Shown: positions 46,589 through 56,725, counted from the stretch's first letter. The stretch: DNA of 64,000 nucleotides from Phycisphaerae bacterium (GCA_029260015.1 JAJDEB010000033.1:124001-188000), one strand, 5' to 3'. The notes: generated from the letters alone by a model not told the origin. Numbers and translations are program-made.

Positions 46589-47749
46589 CTAACGCAGGTC
46601 TAAGTCCTCGTTCCCAAACGCAATGTCGATGATTTCGTGTGCCACCAATGTTTTTGGTTGTGCGGCTGTTTGCACCACAATTCCAAGTTTCTCGAGTTTA
46701 GTGACATCGGAACGCGCTGTTGCGTAATGAATGTTAAAGCGCTTTGCTATTCCTGTGTAGCGGATAGCGGGATGAGCAAAAAGCTCCTCAACAATTTCGT
46801 TCAGTCTTTTCTGGCCTCTGACAAGTCTCTTGTACTTGATTCTAAGGGAGTTTAGTTTCTCGATACGGTTTATTGAATTGCTTGCTTGCTGAACGACGCC
46901 TTGCAGGCAATATCTTATCCATTCGTCCCATTCGCTAAGCGCACTTATGTTGAAGAGATGCCTCTTGTATTGTGGTTTCGTTTTGTAGAAGTACTCGCTC
47001 ATATACAACCAGGGCAGGCTTAGATCGAGCCACTTCCAAATACACAAGGACAGAATCAGGCGTCCAACTCGGCCATTGCCATCATAGAATGGATGGATAG
47101 TCTCAAACTGATAGTGTGCAAGAAAGGCCTGAACAAGCGCGTGGTTTCTATCGTGTCTGCCAGCAAGATACTCTTCCAATTCAGCAAGGCATATTTCCAT
47201 TTGCCGTGCCGGTGGTGGATTAAACTGAAGTGTGTCAGAAGTCTGCCCTATGTGGTTCTGGCGTTCACGAAACTCTCCCGGTTTTTTTTCGCTTCCGCGT
47301 GCCTTGTTCCTCATGAGCGTTCGATGCAGTTTCTTCATCAGCTTTCTGTCAATCGGCTCACCATCCTTTAACAGTTCGTAACCTTGCCTGAGTGCTGCAT
47401 AGTAATTCCTTGCATCTGTGGCTGGGTCGTCGTCGTCCGAATCTGCAAAGCCAGCAAACAAGAATTCGATTGGTGTAGCGATCGTGCCTTCGAGCTTACT
47501 TGAAGTCATTGCTTCTTGGTGCTGAAGTGGGAGGATCAGGAGTGCGGGATTGGGGAGATGTTGGCAGGCACCGTTCAACTCAAGGACTCGTCCGTACGCC
47601 TCCGTCAATAAAGTCCAAGTCTCCTTGTCGAGTTCATAATCTTGCGGTGGGAGTGCGTCAGGTACGAAGGCGTAGTCCAATGATCCTGAGGGTATCAAGG
47701 AAATGGGTTCCAGCGCTCCAGACTTATGCTCGAAGAGTTCTATGTTCAT
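46589..47749 (-). CDS. Fic family AMP-transferase (Fic/DOC), inhibitory-helix type
   Basis: The 386-residue protein carries the Fic active site HPFYDGNGRVGR, whose His is the AMPylation base, and an N-terminal inhibitory motif SSKLEG matching S/TxxxE(G/N). It should be self-inhibited until the Glu is displaced. A C-terminal winged-helix-like part (YTGIAKRFNIHYATARSDVTKL) may bind DNA. The ATG at 47749 has GAGG 6 nt upstream; ATG 47752 is only 3 nt away. Base use is more AT-rich than in the neighbours, and it interrupts an ECF/kinase pair, both signs of transfer. Confidence 0.92.
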   Translation of the reverse strand: MNIELFEHKSGALEPISLIPSGSLDYAFVPDALPPQDYELDKETWTLLTEAYGRVLELNGACQHLPNPALLILPLQHQEAMTSSKLEGTIATPIEFLFAGFADSDDDDPATDARNYYAALRQGYELLKDGEPIDRKLMKKLHRTLMRNKARGSEKKPGEFRERQNHIGQTSDTLQFNPPPARQMEICLAELEEYLAGRHDRNHALVQAFLAHYQFETIHPFYDGNGRVGRLILSLCIWKWLDLSLPWLYMSEYFYKTKPQYKRHLFNISALSEWDEWIRYCLQGVVQQASNSINRIEKLNSLRIKYKRLVRGQKRLNEIVEELFAHPAIRYTGIAKRFNIHYATARSDVTKLEKLGIVVQTAAQPKTLVAHEIIDIAFGNEDLDLR

Positions 47750-48260
47750 CATTGACCTCAAGTGGCCAGAATCTATAACGAGAGTGAACTTCTATCATTT
47801 ATGATAACATAATTCATTATAATTATCAATCAAAAATTATCATCAAATGTCGCTCTGGTTTAGTTTCAAGGCTTCAGTGAGCAAGACAAGTCATCAACTG
47901 CGTAGATGTGCAGGAGAGGTCATCTGTACTGGAGGGCTTCACTAATTGGCGATTCTTCGATCAAGGTGCGAATTCACCCATTGCTCGCGACAATGGATGC
48001 GTTGCCGATACTTCACCTCATGTCCTTGTCAAAACGCCCAGCTTGCTTGGCTATACCATCTTGGAATGCCCTTCTTTGTGGGGTGGTTTGGGGTGAAGGA
48101 GGGTTTTTCCCTCATTTGATTTGGTCGGAGTTTGTGCTGGCTTTTTGGCTCGATCCCCTTGGGGTTGGATGGGGATTCTGGGCTTATTTGGCGTTTATGG
48201 GGCCTTGGTGGGGTTTGGGTGATGCACAATCGGGGATCGACTGGCATTAGAATAGATGAC
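47750..48260. other. Non-coding region between Fic and kinase genes
   Basis: The left part (to about 47870) is very AT-rich and holds the fic promoter and dyad. The rest returns to the typical composition. No ORF has a ribosome site, and no tRNA or terminator was recognised. Confidence 0.4.
47793..47806. promoter_or_regulatory. Putative operator of fic
   Basis: TATCAT, a 2-nt spacer and ATGATA form a perfect dyad 45 nt before the fic start, in an AT-rich block. The protein's own winged-helix part could bind it, giving self-control. This is inference. Confidence 0.4.
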
Positions 48261-51059
48261 ATGACCGAACCCGACGGGATTGATTTTAACCAGGACGAGC
48301 TTGCGGATGAGCTGCGCGAGGCGTTTGGGATTGGGGCTGCGGACGATGGCGTTCCGCTTGACCTCAACCTCGACACCCACGTTGCGTCCAGCGAAGCCGC
48401 CGTCAAGTTGTCCGAAACGGATCGGTTGGCCGACGGTTTTCGCATCGGCGACTTCCGGATCATCGAAGAGTTGGGCCATGGCGGGATGGGCGTCGTCTAT
48501 CGCGCGACGCAGCTTTCGCTCGATCGCGAAGTGGCGCTGAAGGTTCTGCCAAGTCGCGCGCGGCAGGGGCGCACAGCCATCCAACGATTCCGAAGTGAAG
48601 CGCGGGCAGCCGCTCGCTTACACCATACGAACATCGTTCCGGTTTTTGCGCACGGTGACGATGACGGGCATTTTTATTATGCGATGGATTTGATCGAAGG
48701 CGGAAGTCTCGATCAGGCGATCCGCTTCCGCACGCGTTTGCTCAGTCCTTCAAATCGGACTCTCATCGAATCAGTAGGGTTCAGTGGTTCGTCGGCGGCT
48801 GAGACACTTCATGTTGAACGTCCGGCGACGGTTGGCACGCGCCAGTCGCAAGGTTCGGTAGCGTCGGCAGATATTCCGGCGGCTGACAGTGTCGTCGGGA
48901 TAGATGTCAAGTCGCTGCATCGGGCGTCGTCAGACTATCGACACCTGGCGCGGTTGATTGCGGAAGTCGCAGACGCGCTCGATCATGCGCATAGCCAGGG
49001 TGTAATCCACCGCGATATCAAACCGCACAATCTGTTGGTCGGCGAAGATCAGCGGTTGCACATCACCGACTTCGGGTTGGCGCGTCTCGTTGACGAACCG
49101 ACATTGACAGCCAGCGGCGAAGTGATGGGCACGCCGTTTTATCTTTCTCCCGAAATGATTGATGCGTCGGTTGGTGGTGTTGATCATCGCACGGATATCT
49201 ATTCGCTCGGAATCACGTTCTACGAATTGCTGACGCTGCGTCGCGCGGTAACGGGTGAAACACGCGATCAGATTCTCACCGGTATTCGAACGCAGCAACC
49301 ATCGCCACCACGCAAGCATGACGCCCGCATTCCAAGAGACCTCGAGACGATCTGTTTGAAGGCGATGGAGAAGGACCCGAAGCATCGCTACGCAACGGCA
49401 GCGGAGATGGCCGTCGATCTGCGGTGCTTCGCAGAGGGGCGTCCGATCCTGAGTCGCCGCATCGGTTTGATTGGTCGGGGCATCAAATGGGCGAAGCGCA
49501 ATAAAGCCGCATCTTATGCTCTGGTAACGACTTGCGTGATGGTGCTGTGCGGCGCGGGGTTGGCGGTCAGTGTGGCTGGGTCACGTCGAGAGCGTGCGGC
49601 ATCGCTGATCGGCGACGCGTTCGATCAGCTAATTTACAAAGATTATCACCATACAGATGGCATCGCGTCGGTACTCGAAGATGCGGAAGCGATTGGCGGA
49701 GATGCGTCGAGCATTGCGTTGTTGCGGGCGATGTCGAGTGGATGTTTGCAGGGTGCCAAAACGAATTGTGGTGAAGCGATCGAACAGATCGAATCCGCTC
49801 GCGCAGAACGTGGTGACAATGCAGAATTGCTCTACGCGCTGGCGTGCATGTACGACCGCGACGAACAGGAATTGGAAGCGATCGCGTTGATCAAACAAGC
49901 CGACGCCATCGAAAATATTTCGGCAGAGGCTTGGTTCCTGCGCGGGTTGGCGCTTCATTGGGATAAGCAGGACGAAGCGATCGATTCGTATCAGCAGGCG
50001 CGCGACCTGCGGGCGAAGGATGGTGAGTTTTTTCCGCAGGCGATTCTGCAACTCGGGCGCGCTTACAATCAGCGGATGTATCAATCACGATCGATCGATG
50101 ATTTTGCAGACGCGCAAAGGTCGCTGTCGGCAGTCATCGATAGCAAGGTCTATGGCGGATACCCGTATTATCTGCTGTCGATCGCCGAACGGCTGGCTGG
50201 TGAAATCTATCGCGGTAGCGATGGTACGCGAGGCGATGAACCTGCGATGGAGCATTTTGAAAAGTCGTTGCAAGTCGCGCGCGACGGGCAGAAAGCCGAC
50301 CCGGATCACGCCAGCCCGTATTCAGCCGAAGCATTCACGCTCGAAGCCACGGGTCGATACAACGAGGCAATCGCTACGCAGACCACGGTAATGGTCAAGA
50401 GCAGCGCTGGCGAAGATCGTTGGTGCGAGGCGCTGCATTACCGTTGGCGTTTGCAGTATTGGCTGGGGCTGTTTGACGAAGCGATAGCCGATGTCGAAAG
50501 TCATCGTGACGAATGTAAACAGTTGGCTCCGGCATATTTTTACGAGCACATTTACCCGATGCTCATTGAAGCGGAGCGAGGCAACGTTGAAAAGGCGCAT
50601 GAGCATGCGAACGCGATTGCGAAAAGCGCGCCGAACGATGCGCTGGCAGTGATATGGACTGCAACGTGTTTGCGATTGCTAGGCGACGAACAAGCCGCGA
50701 CCGATCATTTGGAGGCGTCGGCTGACGACGTTAAGTTGGAGGCTGGTCCGGAACCCTTCGAAACGGTCGAATGGAAAGCGGCGCTGCTGGCGATGGTTCG
50801 GGGTGAAAAGACGCTCGAATCACTGCAAATTCTCACGGATGAAACGGATTGGGCATACCGATTACGAGGTGAGGCGGAATTTCATGCGGCGGTGATGCGG
50901 CTGGCGAAGGGCGATCGGAAATCGGCGTTTGAAGGGATCAAGAGTGCATATCGGTCGTTCGATCGGGCCGTGCGATACACCTATCACGCCGAGCTTCTGT
51001 TGCGAAAAATGGAGGCAGACGCCGATTGGCCACCATGGATCGAATACCAACAGCCTTGA
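48261..51059 (+). CDS. Membrane-bound Ser/Thr protein kinase with extracytoplasmic repeat domain
   Basis: The 932-residue protein has the Hanks-type kinase core: G-loop LGHGGMGVVYRA, Lys in VALKVL, HRDIKPHNLL, DFGLAR and a SPEM activation motif. A 70-residue linker is inserted between the hinge region (MDLIEGGSLDQAI) and the catalytic loop. A membrane helix follows (YALVTTCVMVLCGAGLAVSV). The C-terminal half is TPR-like, with repeated alpha-helical units (AWFLRGLALHWDKQDEAIDSY). It is typical of planctomycete sensor kinases and probably linked to the ECF gene upstream. The start at 48261 is the likely one; an in-frame ATG at 48222 exists. Confidence 0.9.
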   Translation: MTEPDGIDFNQDELADELREAFGIGAADDGVPLDLNLDTHVASSEAAVKLSETDRLADGFRIGDFRIIEELGHGGMGVVYRATQLSLDREVALKVLPSRARQGRTAIQRFRSEARAAARLHHTNIVPVFAHGDDDGHFYYAMDLIEGGSLDQAIRFRTRLLSPSNRTLIESVGFSGSSAAETLHVERPATVGTRQSQGSVASADIPAADSVVGIDVKSLHRASSDYRHLARLIAEVADALDHAHSQGVIHRDIKPHNLLVGEDQRLHITDFGLARLVDEPTLTASGEVMGTPFYLSPEMIDASVGGVDHRTDIYSLGITFYELLTLRRAVTGETRDQILTGIRTQQPSPPRKHDARIPRDLETICLKAMEKDPKHRYATAAEMAVDLRCFAEGRPILSRRIGLIGRGIKWAKRNKAASYALVTTCVMVLCGAGLAVSVAGSRRERAASLIGDAFDQLIYKDYHHTDGIASVLEDAEAIGGDASSIALLRAMSSGCLQGAKTNCGEAIEQIESARAERGDNAELLYALACMYDRDEQELEAIALIKQADAIENISAEAWFLRGLALHWDKQDEAIDSYQQARDLRAKDGEFFPQAILQLGRAYNQRMYQSRSIDDFADAQRSLSAVIDSKVYGGYPYYLLSIAERLAGEIYRGSDGTRGDEPAMEHFEKSLQVARDGQKADPDHASPYSAEAFTLEATGRYNEAIATQTTVMVKSSAGEDRWCEALHYRWRLQYWLGLFDEAIADVESHRDECKQLAPAYFYEHIYPMLIEAERGNVEKAHEHANAIAKSAPNDALAVIWTATCLRLLGDEQAATDHLEASADDVKLEAGPEPFETVEWKAALLAMVRGEKTLESLQILTDETDWAYRLRGEAEFHAAVMRLAKGDRKSAFEGIKSAYRSFDRAVRYTYHAELLLRKMEADADWPPWIEYQQP

Positions 51060-51116
51060 TTCTGAAGCGTCAAATGTCGTAAAACCATAGGTTGGTAATG
51101 TTATGGGGAAAACACC

Positions 51117-52496
51117 TTGATAAATCACGACCCATTAGAGCATAGAGCAGCATCCCGAGCTTGGGGTTCGGATACCGTCGGCGCGCTGAAGTCCGCCCTC
51201 GTCGCATTTGTGGCGTTGGCATTTGGATTCGTGGACAGCGTTCGTGCCGTTCCGCCGACCGATCCCGTTTCGACGCCGTTGTTCTCATTCGACATCGACT
51301 CGCCATCCATAACGTCGCCCAGTTCCACAATAAACCCAGATCAGGTTTTGCGGGTGATTATGCCCGATGCGGAACCAGTACCCGCAATCAATGCGATGAA
51401 CATCGGGCTTGGTCAGCAAGGTGACGATTTAGACGCCATCTCGTTTTCAAAGTCGGCGATCTCGCCTCAGCAGCAGTTCATTTTCATGTTTGCCGTCGAT
51501 CGGGCGACGACTGGTGATGTTCCACCCAACCCGTCGCTGCTTGACAACGAAGTTCCGTATAATGTTGCAGATCAAGCTGCACGAGGGCATGCGGCTGGCG
51601 ATGCGTTTTTGACCCTGTCGAATTACACTGTTAACGGTCCGGTGTCGCGCAGTCTTCGCGGAATTCCGGAATCCAATACCCAAGGCAAGAATCAGTACGA
51701 CGAAGGCGGTCATGATTTTGGTGGTCGGCCGGAAACCGGTTCAAGAGATTACAGCACCGACGATGTTGATGACGTAAATGGTATGGCTTACGAGATGCCG
51801 GAGAGTGCGCGCGGCGCACCGGGACCGACTCCGGCGTTTTTTTATTCCGTTGCTCCAGGGTCGCCATCACTCTTGACGCTTCCAGGTAATTCGCCTGCAG
51901 ACGTATTCGTTCATCCAAATCCGTTTGCTGCTGGAATATCGCCACAGCGGTACGTCGCCGCGACTGACATTGGATTGCAGTCGGCTGACGACATTGACGC
52001 GCTGGTGGTACTCGATCACGATGATAACCGGCAGTTCAATCCTGGCGATGTCATCTTCTTATCACTGGCCCCGGGATCGCCCTCGCTGGGCGGAGTCAGC
52101 CCCATCCCCAACATCAGTTCGAACGGGGCGGCTGACATTCTGTCCGCGCGATTCATCGATCCGGTGACTGTGGTGCTAGAAGTTTTCGCACCGTCAGCCA
52201 ATCTCGGTTTGATTGGAGATTCCGATAACGTCAACGCGATGGAGATCGTTTTTTGCAGCGATCCGCTCGCGTGTGGCCAAGGTGCCGGTATTCGCCTGAT
52301 CCGAGGCGATTGGGACAATGACGGAGATGTCGATATCAACGACTTTCCAGAGTTCGTACCTTGCCTGTCCGGGCCAGAAGATGTGGATTTATCTTCCGGA
52401 TTCGACCCGCTCTGCCTCGATGTGTTCGACTATGATCAAGATCAGAACGTCGACCTAAGAGATTTTGCTCAATTCCAGTTCGATTTTGCCCCATAG
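51117..52496 (+). CDS. Secreted protein with dockerin-like C-terminal Ca-binding motifs
   Basis: The 459-residue protein begins with a long signal peptide (ALVAFVALAFGFVDSVRA). Its middle has repeated ISFSKSAISP/ADDIDALVVLDHDD-type segments, each preceded by a GLQ or GLGQ strand, which I do not recognise. The C-terminus has two Asp-rich loops, GDWDNDGDVDINDF and DYDQDQNVDLRDF, spaced by Cys residues, as in many planctomycete exoproteins. The TTG start is supported by GGGGA 8 nt upstream; no ATG gives a signal peptide. Confidence 0.7.
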   Translation: MINHDPLEHRAASRAWGSDTVGALKSALVAFVALAFGFVDSVRAVPPTDPVSTPLFSFDIDSPSITSPSSTINPDQVLRVIMPDAEPVPAINAMNIGLGQQGDDLDAISFSKSAISPQQQFIFMFAVDRATTGDVPPNPSLLDNEVPYNVADQAARGHAAGDAFLTLSNYTVNGPVSRSLRGIPESNTQGKNQYDEGGHDFGGRPETGSRDYSTDDVDDVNGMAYEMPESARGAPGPTPAFFYSVAPGSPSLLTLPGNSPADVFVHPNPFAAGISPQRYVAATDIGLQSADDIDALVVLDHDDNRQFNPGDVIFLSLAPGSPSLGGVSPIPNISSNGAADILSARFIDPVTVVLEVFAPSANLGLIGDSDNVNAMEIVFCSDPLACGQGAGIRLIRGDWDNDGDVDINDFPEFVPCLSGPEDVDLSSGFDPLCLDVFDYDQDQNVDLRDFAQFQFDFAP

Positions 52497-52908
52497 GGTC
52501 GCGGAAAGCTTCGACCGTCCATCTCTTTCTGCAGACAGGAATTGGATACATTTTGCTGGTTGGGGGAGGTTCGCTCTTCAGCCGAAGTTCTGCGCGCTCG
52601 TTTCATCTTACCTTTAGCGGTAATGTTTAACACTTGAGCGATTGAAGTCGGGCAATCGATTTCGGTATGCTATGGGTATGGCGGTGTCGCCAGTTTGCGG
52701 ACCGGTTGTATCTGATGGGGTGGTATCATCCAACCGCGGTTTCGCATCGAATCGGCTCTGACAATCTAAGTGGTCGTGGTGCATGTGTTCGGTACGCATG
52801 TGCCCATCGTGTCAGGGAACATTCTTCACCCGCACAGTTCCGATTCATCTGTGCATTGACTTGGGTGGCTAAGTGGTTTCCGGCCTGTAGGTCTGGAGAG
52901 GGGAAGTC
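52497..52908. other. Intergenic region upstream of CHRD/LTD gene
   Basis: A 412-nt non-coding stretch. A candidate promoter, TTGAAG at 52642 and TATGCT at 52666 (18-nt spacer), would leave a long leader of about 230 nt. No ORF with a ribosome site is present. Confidence 0.4.
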
Positions 52909-55308
52909 GTGAAGAAAATCTCAAGTGCCAATGGCACAAGAATCCTCGGCGCGGTGTTGCGGGTGTGCGCGGTGGCCTCGATCTTTGTTGGATCGACGGC
53001 GCTGGCGGACGTTCGTCACTCGTTTATTTTTGAAGGCGGCCAGGTTGTTCCACCGACTGGAAGCATAGCCGCCGGTCAAGGCGCTGCGACTTTGAATACG
53101 GCTGAGACGCAGTTGGCATTTACCGTCCAGCACGGTGTGATCGACGCGACGGGTGCGAGGGTGTTCGCCGCAGACGTTGGCAGCAACGGTGCAGCTCCGT
53201 TATTTGTGCTGACGTTGATCAACGATACGACGTTTAATGGCAACTGGGCGATCGACTCCAACGGAATCGAACAACTCAATGCCGGTCGCCTTTACGTTCA
53301 AATCGAGTCCAGCCTGTTTCCCAATGGTGAAGTTCGCGGGCAGATCGCGGAGAATCCGAATCCGGTTCCGGGCGATGTGATCATCACTGAGATCATGTAC
53401 AACCCGTTGTCTACTGAGGGTAACTTTCCGAACCCGCCGTTTGCAGCCAACCCGGAATGGATTGAACTCTTCAACACAACATTCACGGATATTCAGGTCG
53501 AAGGTTGGTTTTTCCAGGATGAAGATGTTGAAGATGCTGCACCTTGCACTGCATTGCAAAGCGGAACGTTTCCATCGTTTGTGCTGCGTTCGTTTCAGAC
53601 TGTGGTGGTGATTCCCGATGGTGCGGAGCTTGGTGGTTTTGTACCAACGGTGGCTGACTTCAAGACGTCTTGGGATCTTGCTGAAAGCGTCAACGTCATT
53701 CAGTTGAATGCAGACGGAACGACAGGTGGCGCGATTGTCGGGCGCAACCTTTCGAACAGCCCGGTCAACGATGGCTTTGCCAACGATCTGCCGCTGATTC
53801 CCAATCCTCCGGTCTGGACGCCATGCGGAATTTTTGAGCAAACCGACAATGAAATCCTGACCATCAATGACGGCACGCAGATTATTGACGTCGTCAACTA
53901 CGGCGACGAGTTCGACGAAGTTGTCGGTCCGACGGCTTGGCCTGACCTGACTCCGGGGGCGAGCATTCAGTTGGTTCCCGCAGATTATCCGGCTATTCCG
54001 CCAATGAATGTTTCGAGCTTTACTTTTGCGGGTAACGATAATCCGCTCAACTGGATTGGGCACAACATTGGCGATCTCGCCGGTGGAAAGAAGCAGTCGG
54101 TGGCAGCCGGCGTTTATGAAGGCAGCGATATCGGTTCGCCCGGATTTTTGTATGGTGCGTCCACAGGAAATCAGCCGCCCGTTTCGGTGGGTGAGCAGGT
54201 CTTGCTTGGACCGGGTGGCATCGAAGAAGTGGTGATGGACGGCACGGACAACACGCGCCCGTTCTTTGGCTTGTTGTTGTACCTTGTCAAAACGCTTCCA
54301 CAAAACGGAAGCCTTTACAGCGTTGCAGCTAGCAATCATTTGATCACACCCGGTGACGTTGCGGGTAACGGTTACCTGATGCCGATGATTCCGTTTGATC
54401 TTGTTCGCTATGAGAATAATGGCACGTGCGGTATGGATTCGTTCACGTTCTCGACGTTTGATGGCATCCTGGAATCGGCGCCGGTGACGGTCGAGTTTTT
54501 CGTGCAGTGTGGCGACGTCGTAATCACAGAGATCATGTACAACCCGGATTCTGTTGAGAACAATCCTTCGGAAACCGAATGGGTTGAACTCTACAACAAT
54601 ACCGATTCACCGATTGATTTGGCTGGCTGGTACTTAGCCGACGACGTGACCCGCAGCGGCGACTTTCCATCTTACATCCTTGGAGCCCGATCGTCGGTGG
54701 TGGCGATTCCGTTAGTCGGTGACACCACGGAATACACAAACGGTTGGGGTTCGCAGTATCTGCAAATCACTTCAGTGGGTGACACCGGCAACGGAGGCAT
54801 CGCCGGGTCGAACCTTTCTAACGGTGGCGAGTCGCTGCGCATCGTTAAGCCAGGTGGAACCACTGAGCTAGTCACCGATGCGGTCTTCTTCAAGAGTGGT
54901 TTCGTCGATCCGCTCTGGCCGAGATTGAGCCCGGATGGACCGAGTATTTATATGCTTCCTGCCGGTCCTTATGAAGCGTTGGCCAACGACGATCCGCTGG
55001 CGTGGGACAAGTCGATCAACGGGCAGAACGGTGCGGCGTTGGTTGAATTAACGGCGCTGTACAATGGCGATGACATCGGTTCGCCGGGTTTCCTGCAGGG
55101 ATTGTTCCAGGGGCCATGTTTCCCGTTCGGTTTCAGCCACGACGGCAATCGCGATTTCTCGGTAGATGGTGCCGACTACGAGCACTTTGACTTGTGTTCG
55201 TTTGGTCCGGGATTAACGATGCCGCTCAACTGCGAGTGTTTCGATTCCGACAGTGACGGCGACCTTGACTTGATCGACTTCGCTTCGTTCCAGGTCAACT
55301 TCGATTGA
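52909..55308 (+). CDS. Secreted CHRD and lamin-tail domain protein with dockerin-like end
   Basis: The 799-residue protein has a signal peptide ending near ALA, then a CHRD-like domain (GQGAATLNTAETQLAFTVQH, with YVQIESSLFPNGEVRGQI). Two lamin-tail (LTD) domains follow, at about 155-400 and 535-740, each starting VIITEIMYNP and ending in DIGSPGFL. The C-terminus has Asp-rich loops (SHDGNRDFSVDGADY and DSDSDGDLDLIDF). Such proteins probably sit on the cell surface or in the matrix. The GTG start follows GGGGAAG. It is followed by a hairpin that may be a terminator. Confidence 0.85.
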   Translation: MKKISSANGTRILGAVLRVCAVASIFVGSTALADVRHSFIFEGGQVVPPTGSIAAGQGAATLNTAETQLAFTVQHGVIDATGARVFAADVGSNGAAPLFVLTLINDTTFNGNWAIDSNGIEQLNAGRLYVQIESSLFPNGEVRGQIAENPNPVPGDVIITEIMYNPLSTEGNFPNPPFAANPEWIELFNTTFTDIQVEGWFFQDEDVEDAAPCTALQSGTFPSFVLRSFQTVVVIPDGAELGGFVPTVADFKTSWDLAESVNVIQLNADGTTGGAIVGRNLSNSPVNDGFANDLPLIPNPPVWTPCGIFEQTDNEILTINDGTQIIDVVNYGDEFDEVVGPTAWPDLTPGASIQLVPADYPAIPPMNVSSFTFAGNDNPLNWIGHNIGDLAGGKKQSVAAGVYEGSDIGSPGFLYGASTGNQPPVSVGEQVLLGPGGIEEVVMDGTDNTRPFFGLLLYLVKTLPQNGSLYSVAASNHLITPGDVAGNGYLMPMIPFDLVRYENNGTCGMDSFTFSTFDGILESAPVTVEFFVQCGDVVITEIMYNPDSVENNPSETEWVELYNNTDSPIDLAGWYLADDVTRSGDFPSYILGARSSVVAIPLVGDTTEYTNGWGSQYLQITSVGDTGNGGIAGSNLSNGGESLRIVKPGGTTELVTDAVFFKSGFVDPLWPRLSPDGPSIYMLPAGPYEALANDDPLAWDKSINGQNGAALVELTALYNGDDIGSPGFLQGLFQGPCFPFGFSHDGNRDFSVDGADYEHFDLCSFGPGLTMPLNCECFDSDSDGDLDLIDFASFQVNFD

Positions 55309-55342
55309 TTTGAAAAAAATTCTGAATTTCGCAATCAATTCA

Positions 55343-55376
55343 ATGGGTCAGGATGTCGAACGATGTCCTGGCCCAT
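55343..55376 (+). terminator. Candidate terminator after the CHRD/LTD gene
   Basis: ATGGGTCAGGA pairs with TCCTGGCCCAT over 11 bp (one G-U), with a 12-nt loop, 35 nt after the stop. Only a short pyrimidine run follows, so Rho-independent ending is not certain. Confidence 0.5.
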
Positions 55377-55549
55377 CTTCTTGCCAATCGTATGCATCTT
55401 GCTTACGCATATGACTTGCGTGCACCGCCTCGATGTTTCGTTTGAGATTCAGGTTGAATCGCAACATGAGGTTGCTAAGTTGTGGGGCTGACCAAGTTGT
55501 CGGAATAATTGGTGCTGGCCTATCAGGCGAACGCATCGGGAGTGACACG

Positions 55550-56725
55550 ATGAGACTTTCGGATCGGGTGGAAGCCCTTGCAGAATCGGCGACGTTGGCG
55601 GTGACGGCAAAGGCCGCGCAGCTGAAAGCTGAAGGTGTTGACGTGGTCAGTTTTGGTGCAGGTGAGCCGGACTTTGACACACCCGAGCACATCAAGCAAG
55701 CCGCCATCCGTGCGATCAACGAGGGTCAGACTAAGTATTCCAAACCGGCGACGGGCATCGCGCCGGCGAAGGCAGCGGTCTGCGAAAAGCTCGCCCGCGA
55801 AAACGCGCTTAAGTACGAACCATCTCAAATCATTGTGACGTCCGGCGGAAAGATGGCCTGCTATCTTGCGATTCAGGCATTGATCAATCCCGGCGACGAA
55901 GTCATCATTCCCGTGCCGTATTGGGTGAGTTATCCCGAGATGGTGAAACTGGCTGGCGGGGTTCCGGTGTTCTTGGACAGCGACGAGAACGACAGTTTCA
56001 AATTTTCGCCGGCGATGTTAGAGAAAGCAATCACAAAAAAAACTCGGATGTTGATCTTCAACTCGCCGAGTAATCCGGGCGGATTCACCTATCACCCGCA
56101 TGAAGTCGACGCCATCGCCGACGTGGTGACACGTCATGACATTGTTGTACTGTCCGACGAGATTTACGATCGTCTGCTCTTCGACGGTCAGGAATTCAAG
56201 AGTTTTGCGGCGACGAGCACAAGAGCGTATGAGCAGACTCTGACGTTGATTGGAGCGTCAAAGACGTATTCGATGACCGGTTGGCGAGCGGGTTATGTGG
56301 CTGGTCCGGTATCGATCGTCAAGGCGATGGCCAAGCTGCAAAGTCAATCGACGAGCGGGGCGTGTACATTTGTGCAGCACGGTTTGATCGAGGCGCTGAC
56401 CGGCGATCAATCGGAAGTTGAAAAGATGCGCGTCGAATTTGAAAAGCGGGCGACGCACATTCACCATCGACTCACTTCGATTCCAGGCGTTTCATGCAAC
56501 AAACCAACCGGCGCATTCTATGTTTTCCCAAACGTCTCTAAGGCGTACGAAAAAATCGGCGTGAAGAACTCGATTGAATTCGCGAGTGCCGTTCTCGAAA
56601 AGGCCCACGTCGCCGTCGTGCCGGGAGCGGCATTTGGGATGGACGCCTGTGTGCGATTCAGCTTTGCCTGCAGCATGGAGCAGATCGACAAGGGCTTGGA
56701 CCGCTTGGCTGATTTCTTGATTTAG
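55550..56725 (+). CDS. Aspartate aminotransferase-like class I aminotransferase
   Basis: The 391-residue PLP enzyme has the class I features: GAGEPDFDTPEHI, the PLP-binding Lys in GASKTYSMTGWRAGY, and the C-terminal carboxylate Arg in CVRFSFA. It resembles the Thermus-type (subgroup Ib) aspartate/prephenate aminotransferases. The ATG at 55550 has GGGAG 8 nt upstream; upstream in-frame codons have no homology. The exact substrate cannot be assigned. Confidence 0.9.
   Translation: MRLSDRVEALAESATLAVTAKAAQLKAEGVDVVSFGAGEPDFDTPEHIKQAAIRAINEGQTKYSKPATGIAPAKAAVCEKLARENALKYEPSQIIVTSGGKMACYLAIQALINPGDEVIIPVPYWVSYPEMVKLAGGVPVFLDSDENDSFKFSPAMLEKAITKKTRMLIFNSPSNPGGFTYHPHEVDAIADVVTRHDIVVLSDEIYDRLLFDGQEFKSFAATSTRAYEQTLTLIGASKTYSMTGWRAGYVAGPVSIVKAMAKLQSQSTSGACTFVQHGLIEALTGDQSEVEKMRVEFEKRATHIHHRLTSIPGVSCNKPTGAFYVFPNVSKAYEKIGVKNSIEFASAVLEKAHVAVVPGAAFGMDACVRFSFACSMEQIDKGLDRLADFLI

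Noticed and set aside
47906-48250. Frames between fic and the kinase gene
   Set aside because: Trp/Gly-rich composition typical of non-coding reads, and no ribosome site.
52667-52912. Frame of 81 codons before the CHRD/LTD gene
   Set aside because: No ribosome site, no hydrophobic or domain pattern; it overlaps the probable leader.
53200-54339. Antisense frame of 379 codons in the CHRD/LTD gene
   Set aside because: No signal, domain or ribosome site; the sense gene has clear domains over the whole stretch.
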